Virus record (IMG/VR): IMGVR_UViG_3300040758_000047
Span: 1-64,000 of that record
Strand: one strand, 5' to 3'
DNA from: a virus
Length of the DNA stretch: 64,000 bases
Part shown: one piece after another, positions 26,764-34,204 of the stretch
How positions within the stretch are numbered: the stretch's first letter is position 1
Layout: each line of letters starts with the position of its first letter
Position numbers and translations under genes: made by a program
The notes under the pieces: model-generated
Told to the model about the DNA's origin: nothing
Database searches by the model: none
What the model saw: the letters and a program-made list of their open reading frames with translations, nothing else

Positions 26764-27942
26764 CTAGTACGCACCCGGTTGATAGGCTGCATGATTGACA
26801 TACCAGTTCCACGTCGGAGCGAATTGATTCATCTGTAATCTGTAATCCTGAAGGTCAGTAAGATAACGACCCTGATCGCTCTGGATCGCATTTTCCATCA
26901 GGCGCTCGAATTCTTTTTCCCAATACATCGCTCCCTGCGGATCATTAAAAGGGTCCTTTGATCTGTCGTTGGGGATGACACGAGTCCGAAGACAATCAGC
27001 CACGGCTCCGGCGATAAAGATTTGCGGGTTAAGAAACGGAGGGAGCATGTCATTTGGCTGTTTTAGAGTAGGCCACCCGTCTTCGTACACAACCCCGATA
27101 CCGTATGCGCCGGTTTGTATCGGCCAGATGGCCCACTGCATACAACCACCTGGGTCTGGAGGCATACTTATCAGTTCCTCCGGGTTTCCGCCCTGCTGTA
27201 GTTGAGGATCTTGGAATGCTAGCCAGTCGCTAGTCTTCCCTATCCCGACCACGTTCCCCGCGATCGCATCGTAAGCGTACAACATTCGTCTGGCCGTTGA
27301 ACTCGGGATCGTTGATCCGGCAGGTATAGGCTTAGCGTAAAGCATGAAAATGTAGTACGTGATCCCCGTCTGTGGAACCCCACCATACGGCATGTCCGTT
27401 TGAAGCGTTGTACTTGAAGTCACTGCTTGAACGGTCGGCACGTATGTTCCAGTGTTCAACTGAAGCCCCGCCAAACTCGATGCCTGCAACGTCACGCCAG
27501 TTGCGTGAGGATATTGGCAATACGCCGTGAATTTATTTCCCCTGATGCTCTGGACACTAATTACTTCGGTGCTCGCGGGAGTTCCCTGATCCAGCAGGAG
27601 ATACATGCCCTGGTTAATCCCGGTAAGCGAACCTGGTTGAATTTCCACGTACCCCGGTGAGTCGGTGATCGGAGTCGCCAAGACCGTATTCACAGCGTCG
27701 TTTACTGGCCAGTTCGTCCCAACCCCCACAACTTGATTAGAGCCTGAGGTGAGAGTCAGAGTCCCTCCGTCGTTATACTGGGCGGGGACCACCATGATCC
27801 CCATACGCATCAGGTCCGACCAGTTATGCGCATCAACTACATTGGAGATTCTGCGATTGATGAGATTCTTGACTAGCGTTTCTGGACGGGGACAGATTTC
27901 CCTGACTTGGCCCTGCGCATCCCATAGCGAGATTCCCGACAT
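26764..27942 (-). CDS. Adaptor-like structural protein
   Basis: A 392-aa protein with an N-terminal helical segment (VREICPRPETLVKNLINRRISNVVDAHNW), a beta-rich middle with repeated Thr/Ser/Gly strands (TLTLTSGSNQVVGVGTNW; PGSLTGINQGMYLLLDQ), and a C-terminal helical tail. It is the largest of three proteins here with adaptor-like layout. Precise role unknown; head-tail connector or tail structural protein inferred from position. Confidence 0.55.
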   Translation of the reverse strand: MSGISLWDAQGQVREICPRPETLVKNLINRRISNVVDAHNWSDLMRMGIMVVPAQYNDGGTLTLTSGSNQVVGVGTNWPVNDAVNTVLATPITDSPGYVEIQPGSLTGINQGMYLLLDQGTPASTEVISVQSIRGNKFTAYCQYPHATGVTLQASSLAGLQLNTGTYVPTVQAVTSSTTLQTDMPYGGVPQTGITYYIFMLYAKPIPAGSTIPSSTARRMLYAYDAIAGNVVGIGKTSDWLAFQDPQLQQGGNPEELISMPPDPGGCMQWAIWPIQTGAYGIGVVYEDGWPTLKQPNDMLPPFLNPQIFIAGAVADCLRTRVIPNDRSKDPFNDPQGAMYWEKEFERLMENAIQSDQGRYLTDLQDYRLQMNQFAPTWNWYVNHAAYQPGAY

Positions 27943-27945
27943 CGG

Positions 27946-28230
27946 TTACTTCCTTGGGGGCCAAAACCACTTCCCCGGTTCGGGGGATTCGGAATACTGA
28001 ACTGAAGTTTTCCAAACCAGCCCAAGAGGTTGCGGGGTGGCGCTCGCGTAGCTGTAGAACCCGTTGTTGGACCAGTCGGGGAAGACGCTCAGGTTGACCG
28101 TTCCTGTGTCTTGGACCACGGATACCACCATGGCCGCGACTACTTCTCCGGCATGATGTTTCTGGTCCGGCCTGAGGTCCTGTTCTTGAATGCAATAGTA
28201 AACGATCCGTCCGATGACCAGCCCGTCCAT
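27946..28230 (-). CDS. Conserved small phage protein (beta-barrel-like)
   Basis: A 94-aa protein beginning GLVIGRIVYYCIQEQD with HHAGEVVAAMVVSVVQDTGTVNLSVFPDW. I recognise this pattern from many phage tail or head clusters, where it is annotated as hypothetical. It lies three bases upstream of the adaptor-like gene. Confidence 0.65.
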   Translation of the reverse strand: MDGLVIGRIVYYCIQEQDLRPDQKHHAGEVVAAMVVSVVQDTGTVNLSVFPDWSNNGFYSYASATPQPLGLVWKTSVQYSESPEPGKWFWPPRK

Positions 28231-28279
28231 TGAATACTCCTAAGCGAAGCGTATCACTAATTTACAGGGAAATGAAGGG

Positions 28280-28293
28280 GCCCAACGTGGGAC
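28280..28293. repeat. Palindrome family copy
   Basis: GCCCAACGTGGGAC, intergenic, touching the stop of the gene at 28293. Confidence 0.65.
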
Positions 28294-28496
28294 TATAAGC
28301 CTTTGTCGAACATCGCTGGGTTTACTTTCCTGTCTCCAGAAGGCTTATGCCATGGTCCATCAGGTGAGCGGTCCTTTAATCTCCGCCATGCTCCACACAC
28401 GTAACACCACATCGCTAAACCTCCAAGGATAATCCAGCAGTTCCTTTCGTGACGACAATACTGCCTTCTCCTGCAAGCCATATTATCCCCTGCCAA
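28293..28496 (-). CDS. Hypothetical Cys-rich small protein
   Basis: A 67-aa protein with several Cys (MACRRRQYCRHERNCW, WCYVCG), possibly metal-binding. The stop codon TAG overlaps the edge of a palindrome copy (28280-28293). Weak support, spacing fits the gene order. Confidence 0.4.
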   Translation of the reverse strand: MAGDNMACRRRQYCRHERNCWIILGGLAMWCYVCGAWRRLKDRSPDGPWHKPSGDRKVNPAMFDKGL

Positions 28497-28516
28497 ACGC
28501 GCGTACCCCTTGAAGA

Positions 28517-28798
28517 CTACTCCACGAAGCCGTAGAGTGGTTCAATTTTGACGTTCAAGGCGTTCTGAAACGTCCCAGTCGCTTTGCCACCTGCTCCGTA
28601 GATAGCGCTCTGGTAACCTCCCGCCGTCACAGCGACGGCGGAACTTGGATCTTGCGCTGCAAGACACGCCGCGATCAGCGCCGCCGCCGCCTGTCTGACT
28701 GTTTCTTCTGGCTCGACACACGGGTTCTTGGCGAACTGCGTGGCGAGTTTGGCAGCTACCGGAATTGGTCTGCCAACACTGCTTACTCCCCAAGACAT
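28517..28798 (-). CDS. Hypothetical protein
   Basis: About 93 aa from ATG 28798 (AAAGGAG upstream). Ala-rich helical middle and a C-terminal beta segment (NALNVKIEPLYGFVE). No recognised domain. Confidence 0.55.
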   Translation of the reverse strand: MSWGVSSVGRPIPVAAKLATQFAKNPCVEPEETVRQAAAALIAACLAAQDPSSAVAVTAGGYQSAIYGAGGKATGTFQNALNVKIEPLYGFVE

Positions 28799-28817
28799 AT
28801 TGTTTCTCCTTTGTTTT

Positions 28818-29183
28818 TTAGATGCTCCTGCCGATGCCCGGGATAACCCCACTGAACTCCGGCAAGACCTTTCCGTCTCCTTCCATCATTGCCCACAAAT
28901 GCAAACAGTGCGCATGGATGTTGACGTAATTCTCCTCTGGCGGGAAGACCGCGTAAGCATAGAGGTCACTGCCTATAAAAGCGTTCTTGATCTTCACGGT
29001 GTCATCGTGGTTTGGTGTCCAAGACTTGCGAGAATAAGACACATGTAGCCATTGGCGACCATCCTCTTTCTCTTCGCAGTCCACCAGGACCCGTAACCCG
29101 CCATCTTTCTCGCGAACGGCATAGCCGTCTCCCCACTTCTGGATGACCTCCCATCCTTTTGGGCACTCGAATTTCCAGTCCAA
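28818..29183 (-). CDS. Hypothetical protein with predicted TTG start inside a palindrome
   Basis: About 121 aa. The plausible protein begins DWKFECPKGWEVIQKWGDGYAV; the upstream part of the open frame is the shadow of the glycosyltransferase gene ending at 29195. The only good start is TTG 29183, inside a palindrome copy (29178-29191), with AGGGGG about seven bases upstream. Central VSYSRKSWTPNHDD and later IHAHCLHLW look like a small phage enzyme or accessory protein; function unknown. Confidence 0.5.
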   Translation of the reverse strand: MDWKFECPKGWEVIQKWGDGYAVREKDGGLRVLVDCEEKEDGRQWLHVSYSRKSWTPNHDDTVKIKNAFIGSDLYAYAVFPPEENYVNIHAHCLHLWAMMEGDGKVLPEFSGVIPGIGRSI

Positions 29184-29191
29184 CGTGGGAC
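29178..29191. repeat. Palindrome family copy
   Basis: GTCCAACGTGGGAC, containing the likely TTG start at 29183. Confidence 0.7.
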
Positions 29192-29194
29192 CCC

Positions 29195-29896
29195 CTATCT
29201 CTTTCCGATCACCATCTCCCCACCTGTGGGGATCGGCATCGTCTGCACGGCGCTTCGATCGTAGTCTGCATTCGTGACCTTGTGGGTTCGCAAATGGTAA
29301 CTCTCGATTAGGGGAGAGATGTAGGTCTTGATCCCCAACCTCCGCAGGCGTATAAAGAGCGAGAAGTCCTCGGACCATTGGCCGATGATGTCGAACGGCT
29401 GTTCCCCTAATTCGTTCTGAATCCGGTCGAATACCCGGCGTTTTACCAACAGGCATCCGGCCCCCACACACGATACTTGCTGGAGCATGGCGTTCCAGTC
29501 CAGTTCCGCGATGGTCACGAAGCCTTGGGTTTCTTCGTTCCAATGAAAGGCCACTGGGAGGTGAGGGTAGACCTTGTACCTATAGAGGGCCGAAAGCACT
29601 TCCACATCGCACTTCTTCATCAACTGAATCATACGAACCGCGATGTCGGGGTCAAAAGCATGATCGGTATCCAACATCAGCAGCCAGTCTCCCATCATCC
29701 CCTTCACAAGCTGATTTCTCGCGGAGGAATGGTAAGAAGTGCTCGGGGCCATCAAGTGAACATACTCACCGGGCTTACAAAGGAACTCGGAGTCGAACTG
29801 TATCATTTGGGCAAGGGACCAGCAGAACTCCCACGGCACCGAGGGAACGGATCCCATGATCCCAAGGGTCCCAATCGGCTTATTCATCAGCAGCAT
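29195..29896 (-). CDS. GT-A-fold glycosyltransferase
   Basis: A 233-aa protein. ARNQLVKGMMGDWLLMLDTDHAFDPDI contains a DxD-type metal/nucleotide-sugar motif (DTD) after a hydrophobic strand, typical of family 2-like GT-A glycosyltransferases; CVGAGCLLVKRRVFDRI and EDFSLFIRLRRLG match the acceptor-side strands. It is the last gene of a four-gene sugar cassette (29195-33233). Target (virion protein, DNA or host glycan) unknown. Confidence 0.75.
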   Translation of the reverse strand: MLLMNKPIGTLGIMGSVPSVPWEFCWSLAQMIQFDSEFLCKPGEYVHLMAPSTSYHSSARNQLVKGMMGDWLLMLDTDHAFDPDIAVRMIQLMKKCDVEVLSALYRYKVYPHLPVAFHWNEETQGFVTIAELDWNAMLQQVSCVGAGCLLVKRRVFDRIQNELGEQPFDIIGQWSEDFSLFIRLRRLGIKTYISPLIESYHLRTHKVTNADYDRSAVQTMPIPTGGEMVIGKR

Positions 29897-29899
29897 GGT

Positions 29900-30568
29900 T
29901 CACTCCAGTGGCGGCAGGTCTTCGTGCTCAAATCGTTCAATCTGTTGTTTGGACCACTCCGGGTCATACAGATGACGGAAGGGGTGCTCCCAAAACGCAT
30001 CATGGTTTAAAGCCACGGCGGGGTTGTCGATCAGATTCCAGAATTTCCACCCCCGCTTGCTCGCCCGAAACGCGACGCTTTGATTGTCGCAAGCCCATTT
30101 CTGGTCCATGCGCTCATCGAACCCGCCGATGTCCTTCAATGCCTTCAGTGGTGCCGCTGCCCAATCGGCCTCCCAGTTCATCCAATGCGGTTCACCGCGA
30201 TTTTCAGATCTCCACTCTTTGACTAAGGGTGTCTTGTAGAACATCTTCCCGTTCATCTCCCAATACCCAGGAGCCTTCGGGACAGGGGCGGTGAAGAAGT
30301 ACCCCGACATGGATCTGAATGCCTCAACAAACTTCTGAAGTCCGTCGCGCTCAAACCAGAGCCAGTCCTCAGCTACCACCACCAGTTTCCCGCGCGCCCT
30401 ACGGAGCATCGAGTTGAATGCGGCGTTGAGCCGATGCTCTTTTCCGCTGTCGATCTCCACCAGCCATTCAAAATCTTGGCACGTCTGATCCTTCAGGGAT
30501 TGCTCGATGGGCCGAAGGGCCTGAAGCCCCCTAATTGTGGGGCTGAGAACACTGACCAGAGGCGTCAT
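29900..30568 (-). CDS. Family-2-like glycosyltransferase
   Basis: A 222-aa protein starting VSVLSPTIRGLQALRPIEQSL followed by FEWLVEIDSGKEHRLNAAFNSMLRRARGKLVVVAEDW, the strand-helix pattern of family 2 glycosyltransferases. A classical DxD is not clear (VAEDWLWF in its place). GGFDERM and NDxFW-like C-terminus fit. Adjoins the HAD gene (shared base at 30568). Confidence 0.7.
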   Translation of the reverse strand: MTPLVSVLSPTIRGLQALRPIEQSLKDQTCQDFEWLVEIDSGKEHRLNAAFNSMLRRARGKLVVVAEDWLWFERDGLQKFVEAFRSMSGYFFTAPVPKAPGYWEMNGKMFYKTPLVKEWRSENRGEPHWMNWEADWAAAPLKALKDIGGFDERMDQKWACDNQSVAFRASKRGWKFWNLIDNPAVALNHDAFWEHPFRHLYDPEWSKQQIERFEHEDLPPLE

Positions 30569-31029
30569 TAGAAATTACCGTCCGCAACTTGAAAGACCCG
30601 TAGGCCACGAGCGCGGTACATGTCCACTACTTGCTTACGATCCTCAAAGACTCCACCGATTTCAACTCCTCCTGGCCTGTCTTTAATGAGTTGGTCGAGC
30701 AACTCCGATTTCACAACGGAATCTTCTCGGTGGTCCCCTTGCTTGCGCATGTACAGGCCGCTAAACTGGACATCGTGCTTCACAAGCCATGAAGTAGTCG
30801 CGGCCTCCACTTCGTCGCTTCGCCCCGATATGAGGACTATTCCGTATCCGGCATCCCATAGAATCCTGGCGACTCGGATCACTTCATCTATTGGCTTATC
30901 GTTGGGACAAGCCGCGAAGAAAGCGCGCCAATCTGCCGCGTTTGGTGTGTGGTCTGGCTTGCGAGTGATTAGGTGAAGGCGATGCGATAAATCCGCGAGG
31001 GTACCGTCAATGTCAAATATATAAATCAT
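30568..31029 (-). CDS. HAD-family phosphatase (polynucleotide-kinase 3'-phosphatase-like)
   Basis: About 153 aa from ATG 31029, which overlaps the upstream gene stop (ATGA). Begins MIYIFDIDGTLADLSHRLH with the HAD nucleophile motif DxDGT, then VLISGRSD and SELLDQLIKD...GVFEDRKQVVDMYR. This matches the 3'-phosphatase domain of T4-like polynucleotide kinase (PseT). In this operon it could instead act on a sugar phosphate; substrate cannot be read. Confidence 0.75.
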   Translation of the reverse strand: MIYIFDIDGTLADLSHRLHLITRKPDHTPNAADWRAFFAACPNDKPIDEVIRVARILWDAGYGIVLISGRSDEVEAATTSWLVKHDVQFSGLYMRKQGDHREDSVVKSELLDQLIKDRPGGVEIGGVFEDRKQVVDMYRARGLRVFQVADGNF

Positions 31030-33233
31030 CTCAGCCATCCTCCGGGAGGCTTGGCGTGATCCCACTTCTTCTTGAAGATCTCCATGTTCCGGTCGTACCT
31101 TCGACGAAACTCTTCTTGGTCATAATACGAGCGGAAGGTTTGGCCTTGAAGGTGTTGGGCTCTAACGGGTTTAACGGCGATTGTAAACCCGGCGATTCTG
31201 GCTCGCGCCAGAAAATCGTCATCGAGAAATCCGTATCCTCCGTTGAACTCCTCGTCATAAACGTATCCGCCGACAGCCTCGTAGACGTTTCTCGGGATGC
31301 ACCACAGCGAGGTTTCCAGCTTCATCTGGCCAGTCAATACGAAGGTCTCAGGTGCCCACGAAGTAACCGTTTCTGGGACTGCCATTGTCTCCAGCCAATC
31401 GGGATCTTCGATCATAACGTCATTGCACACGATGAAAATAAACTGCCCTTGCGCTTTTTCGAAGGCTAAATTGATGGCGGTGGCCTCTCCTTTCTGATCG
31501 GCAACGATGATCTCGATCCCTTCGGGGGAGTTCTGTTTGATTAACCCAAGGCTTCGGGCCGACATCTCCCTGACTTTACCTTCTGGATCGTAATCCACAA
31601 ACACTACAGAGTACTTCGGTCTGTCGTCCACTGCTACCACCCCTTCCCCACATACTGGGTCAAATCCATACTCGATTGGGTATCGGACAATTGCCTTCAA
31701 ATGCGCTTCCCTCAGCCACGAGTCGATCACTTCAGGAGGACAGTGATGGTGCTCACCATATCCCGATGGTGCTATGGAGTCGTCTGGATTCGGATGCCGC
31801 GTGTCATTCGGAACAGTGAAGACAATCCTGCCACCGGGTTTCAGCAGTTCCTTGAACTTCAAGAGTTGCTTGGGAACCGCGTCCGTGGGAAAGTGCTCCA
31901 GAATCTCTGTCGCGGCCACAACATCGAACGAATGCCGCTGAAACGGTCGGGGGAGGTCGCGGGCGTCTGAAATGATGTCCGCTGCGTTGGGTTTACAAAG
32001 GTGCTTGTCGAACTCGTACTTGTCAAGATTAACGGCACCGATCTTCCGCATTTCTCCGCCATCGTCGCAACACCCTACATTCAGAATCTTCCCCTGACCC
32101 TTAGAGTGCTTGAGCGCAAAGATGAACTGTGCGCCGGTGTTTTTGTGATCCTCGACACCATACATCCATGTCTCGATGAAGTCGATGTACCGCTCCCAGT
32201 TGAAGGTAGATCTTGCCCACGGCATCATGTCGGCGCGGATCTGCTCTTGCAGTCCCACGTTGGACGCCAGCTTGTAAATCTCCCCAACATACCGGGCCTG
32301 CGTTAACGGATCTTCTGGATCACCAAAGATCCAGATTCCATGAAGGCAATAGTCTCCCGCTGCCCATGTTGGGGAAATGATCGGGATGGCACCCAGCGCC
32401 ATTTCTTCGATACCAGAAATAAACCCCGTTTCCGTAAACAGCGTCGGGTGAGCCGACATCCCACAGGACAATTTCTCCTGGTATAGCCGCTTCTGCCCGA
32501 TCCTGCCCAGATGAGTGACCCCCGGTTGTTTCATCTCCCGCATGGCCTCATCGTAAATCAGCTTCCACTGATTGGTCGGCGGGTTCGAGGCGATGATCTT
32601 CTCCATGTTGTCGAACCCGTAGGCAATGACCAATTCAAGGTCATGCACCCACTGACGCGCTTTACGGAAGATCTTCAACAGGGGGAGGAGTCCGCGATCA
32701 GGAGAACTGGCAAAGATGATCTTCCTTGGATTTCTCGTGGGCACGCCTTCGGCCTCGATCTCCCGTATCAAGTCGTTTCGGATGCCATTGAACCCCTGGC
32801 ACACCTTCTTGGCGTATTTGGGGTACTCTTTCATCGTGAAACTGGCATGAGTCGGGCAGAGAGCGATAAAGCGGTCTAATTTCTCCCACCGTTCCTCGGT
32901 AAGGTGGGGGTAGAACACATCTTGGCTAACCAATGACAAGACCTGTCCGGGATGCTCAAGGGGGAAATTATCGAGGACCTCTGGGCACCGAGACACGAAC
33001 CACCATCCAGGCCGGGTGTAATCGGCCTCAGAAAGGGGTAGCCAGCGCGTCCCTAGCCACTCAGGGGGCGTATCCTGCCGCAGGGGGGCGTAGACCACCA
33101 CCTCGTGCCCGCGCCTCGCCAAGCGCCTAGAAACCTCCACAACGGCGGTCTCCGAACCGCCTATTCCGGGGTCCTCAGGGTTGCGCATATCCCAAGGCTC
33201 GAAAGTGACGGGGCTGATGATCGTTACCTGCAT
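31026..33233 (-). CDS. Three-domain glycosyltransferase-methyltransferase-glycosyltransferase fusion
   Basis: A 735-aa protein. Residues 1-360 look like a family-4 (GT-B) glycosyltransferase (VTIISPVTFEPWD..GIGGSETAVVEVSRRLARRGHEV; ASSPDRGLLPLL). Around 385-530 is a class I SAM methyltransferase (KILNVGCCDDG, FDVVAATEILEHFP, LLKPGGRIVFTVPND). Residues 545-735 are a family-2 glycosyltransferase (VRSLGLIKQNSPEGIEIIV-like core, FIVCNDVMIEDPDWL, GGYGFLDDDFLARARIAG). Such fusions build and cap glycans. First gene of the sugar cassette. Confidence 0.8.
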   Translation of the reverse strand: MQVTIISPVTFEPWDMRNPEDPGIGGSETAVVEVSRRLARRGHEVVVYAPLRQDTPPEWLGTRWLPLSEADYTRPGWWFVSRCPEVLDNFPLEHPGQVLSLVSQDVFYPHLTEERWEKLDRFIALCPTHASFTMKEYPKYAKKVCQGFNGIRNDLIREIEAEGVPTRNPRKIIFASSPDRGLLPLLKIFRKARQWVHDLELVIAYGFDNMEKIIASNPPTNQWKLIYDEAMREMKQPGVTHLGRIGQKRLYQEKLSCGMSAHPTLFTETGFISGIEEMALGAIPIISPTWAAGDYCLHGIWIFGDPEDPLTQARYVGEIYKLASNVGLQEQIRADMMPWARSTFNWERYIDFIETWMYGVEDHKNTGAQFIFALKHSKGQGKILNVGCCDDGGEMRKIGAVNLDKYEFDKHLCKPNAADIISDARDLPRPFQRHSFDVVAATEILEHFPTDAVPKQLLKFKELLKPGGRIVFTVPNDTRHPNPDDSIAPSGYGEHHHCPPEVIDSWLREAHLKAIVRYPIEYGFDPVCGEGVVAVDDRPKYSVVFVDYDPEGKVREMSARSLGLIKQNSPEGIEIIVADQKGEATAINLAFEKAQGQFIFIVCNDVMIEDPDWLETMAVPETVTSWAPETFVLTGQMKLETSLWCIPRNVYEAVGGYVYDEEFNGGYGFLDDDFLARARIAGFTIAVKPVRAQHLQGQTFRSYYDQEEFRRRYDRNMEIFKKKWDHAKPPGGWLR
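32252..32265. repeat. Palindrome family copy
   Basis: GTCCCACGTTGGAC, in the fusion glycosyltransferase gene. Confidence 0.7.
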
Positions 33234-33521
33234 CTAAAGGTACTCCGCAGCGGTCGGCTGCACGGTTATCATTTTGACGGGCTGGAGTTTCTGGTGGAAA
33301 GTCATCTGCTGAAGCCAGAGGTTGCCGGAAAATAGAACATCGAAACGTTCTTTCCATGTGAACCTCCACCGGGTGGTCACTACCCCATCTGGCCTAGAAC
33401 TGATGATCGACGGAAGGGGCAAGTACTCAGGTTGGTCCTTGGCGATGACTGTCTCGTTGTACATCTTGGCGTCTGCCATCGACGGGTGACGCAACAAAAC
33501 TGGTGAACACGGGTATGGCAT
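33234..33521 (-). CDS. Conserved small phage protein
   Basis: A 95-aa protein with TRWRFTWKERFDVLFSGNLWLQQM and QPVKM, a pattern (WxERxxxLFSGxLW) I recognise from small proteins common in phage genomes; function unknown. Its stop adjoins the start of the fusion glycosyltransferase gene. Confidence 0.65.
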   Translation of the reverse strand: MPYPCSPVLLRHPSMADAKMYNETVIAKDQPEYLPLPSIISSRPDGVVTTRWRFTWKERFDVLFSGNLWLQQMTFHQKLQPVKMITVQPTAAEYL

Positions 33522-33563
33522 CTAATTTCCTCCTGTGTGCCCCGAGAATAAGCACTCGTGGGA

Positions 33564-33902
33564 CTACTTCTCCATTTGATTCGGCGTAGTGAGAGGTTTC
33601 ACAACCCCCTTGGGAGCTTCGGGTGGCCTGACCAACTCCAACTTGTCGGTCAGCGTGCAGTTCTCGCATTTAGCCGCTTTCCGTGCAGCGGTCGCCGCTT
33701 GATCGAAGGCCGATTGCGCCACTTCGTGTTGCTTGTACAGGCCGTTGAACTGAATCTGGATTTGCGCCATCTGGTTCTCGATGGTCAATAAAGTGATCTT
33801 GGCGTCCTGAAGCTTCACTTTTTCCGCATCGGGAATCTTGGGCTGTTCTTGGGATTGAGCAAAAGCGAGGGAAGCCAGCAGAGAGAGAAGGACCGTTTTC
33901 AT
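33564..33902 (-). CDS. Exported coiled-coil protein
   Basis: A 112-aa protein with signal peptide MKTVLLSLLASLAFA before QSQEQPK, then a coiled-coil region (VKLQDAKITLLTIENQMAQI..) and a CENC pair. Similar in layout to 40489-40803 (PDAEKVKLQ vs TDAQKVEVL), suggesting a shared origin. A spanin-like or periplasmic role is possible; not shown. Confidence 0.6.
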   Translation of the reverse strand: MKTVLLSLLASLAFAQSQEQPKIPDAEKVKLQDAKITLLTIENQMAQIQIQFNGLYKQHEVAQSAFDQAATAARKAAKCENCTLTDKLELVRPPEAPKGVVKPLTTPNQMEK

Positions 33903-34204
33903 GACTCTGAGTATAGGGATTTACGTTGGTAGAGTCAAGAGACTTTCTCCGGCATATCCCAGATCAAGCGTGTACTGCGGCAACCAGTAGCAGGCGCTTC
34001 CCGGCTCAATCACTCGATAACCTTATGGCGGATCGCGGTGGCCACCGCCGGATGCGCCGGGTGAGCAGTACGTGCTGCTGCGAATCGGTGACCAATTATT
34101 CCGCGTGTGCGTCAGCGTAACTGCCGAGGAAATTGAGGGGGACGCCCGCCTTCTTGCAATCCGCCAACCCGCCCCCGGACCCGACAGAAAAGCCTAGTTC
34201 TGTC
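33903..34204. other. Gap with an orphan open frame
   Basis: 302 bp without a convincing gene. It holds a plus-strand frame from just after TAA 34018-34020 to TAG 34195-34197 reading YVLLRIGDQLFRVCVSVTAE and on to RQPAPGPDRKA; it looks protein-like and GC-rich but has no ATG, only a GTG at 34072. It may be a gene remnant acquired from a host. No promoter or terminator was recognised. Confidence 0.4.

Noticed and set aside
33550-33563. AGCACTCGTGGGAC as palindrome copy
   Set aside because: Only one half-site is intact.
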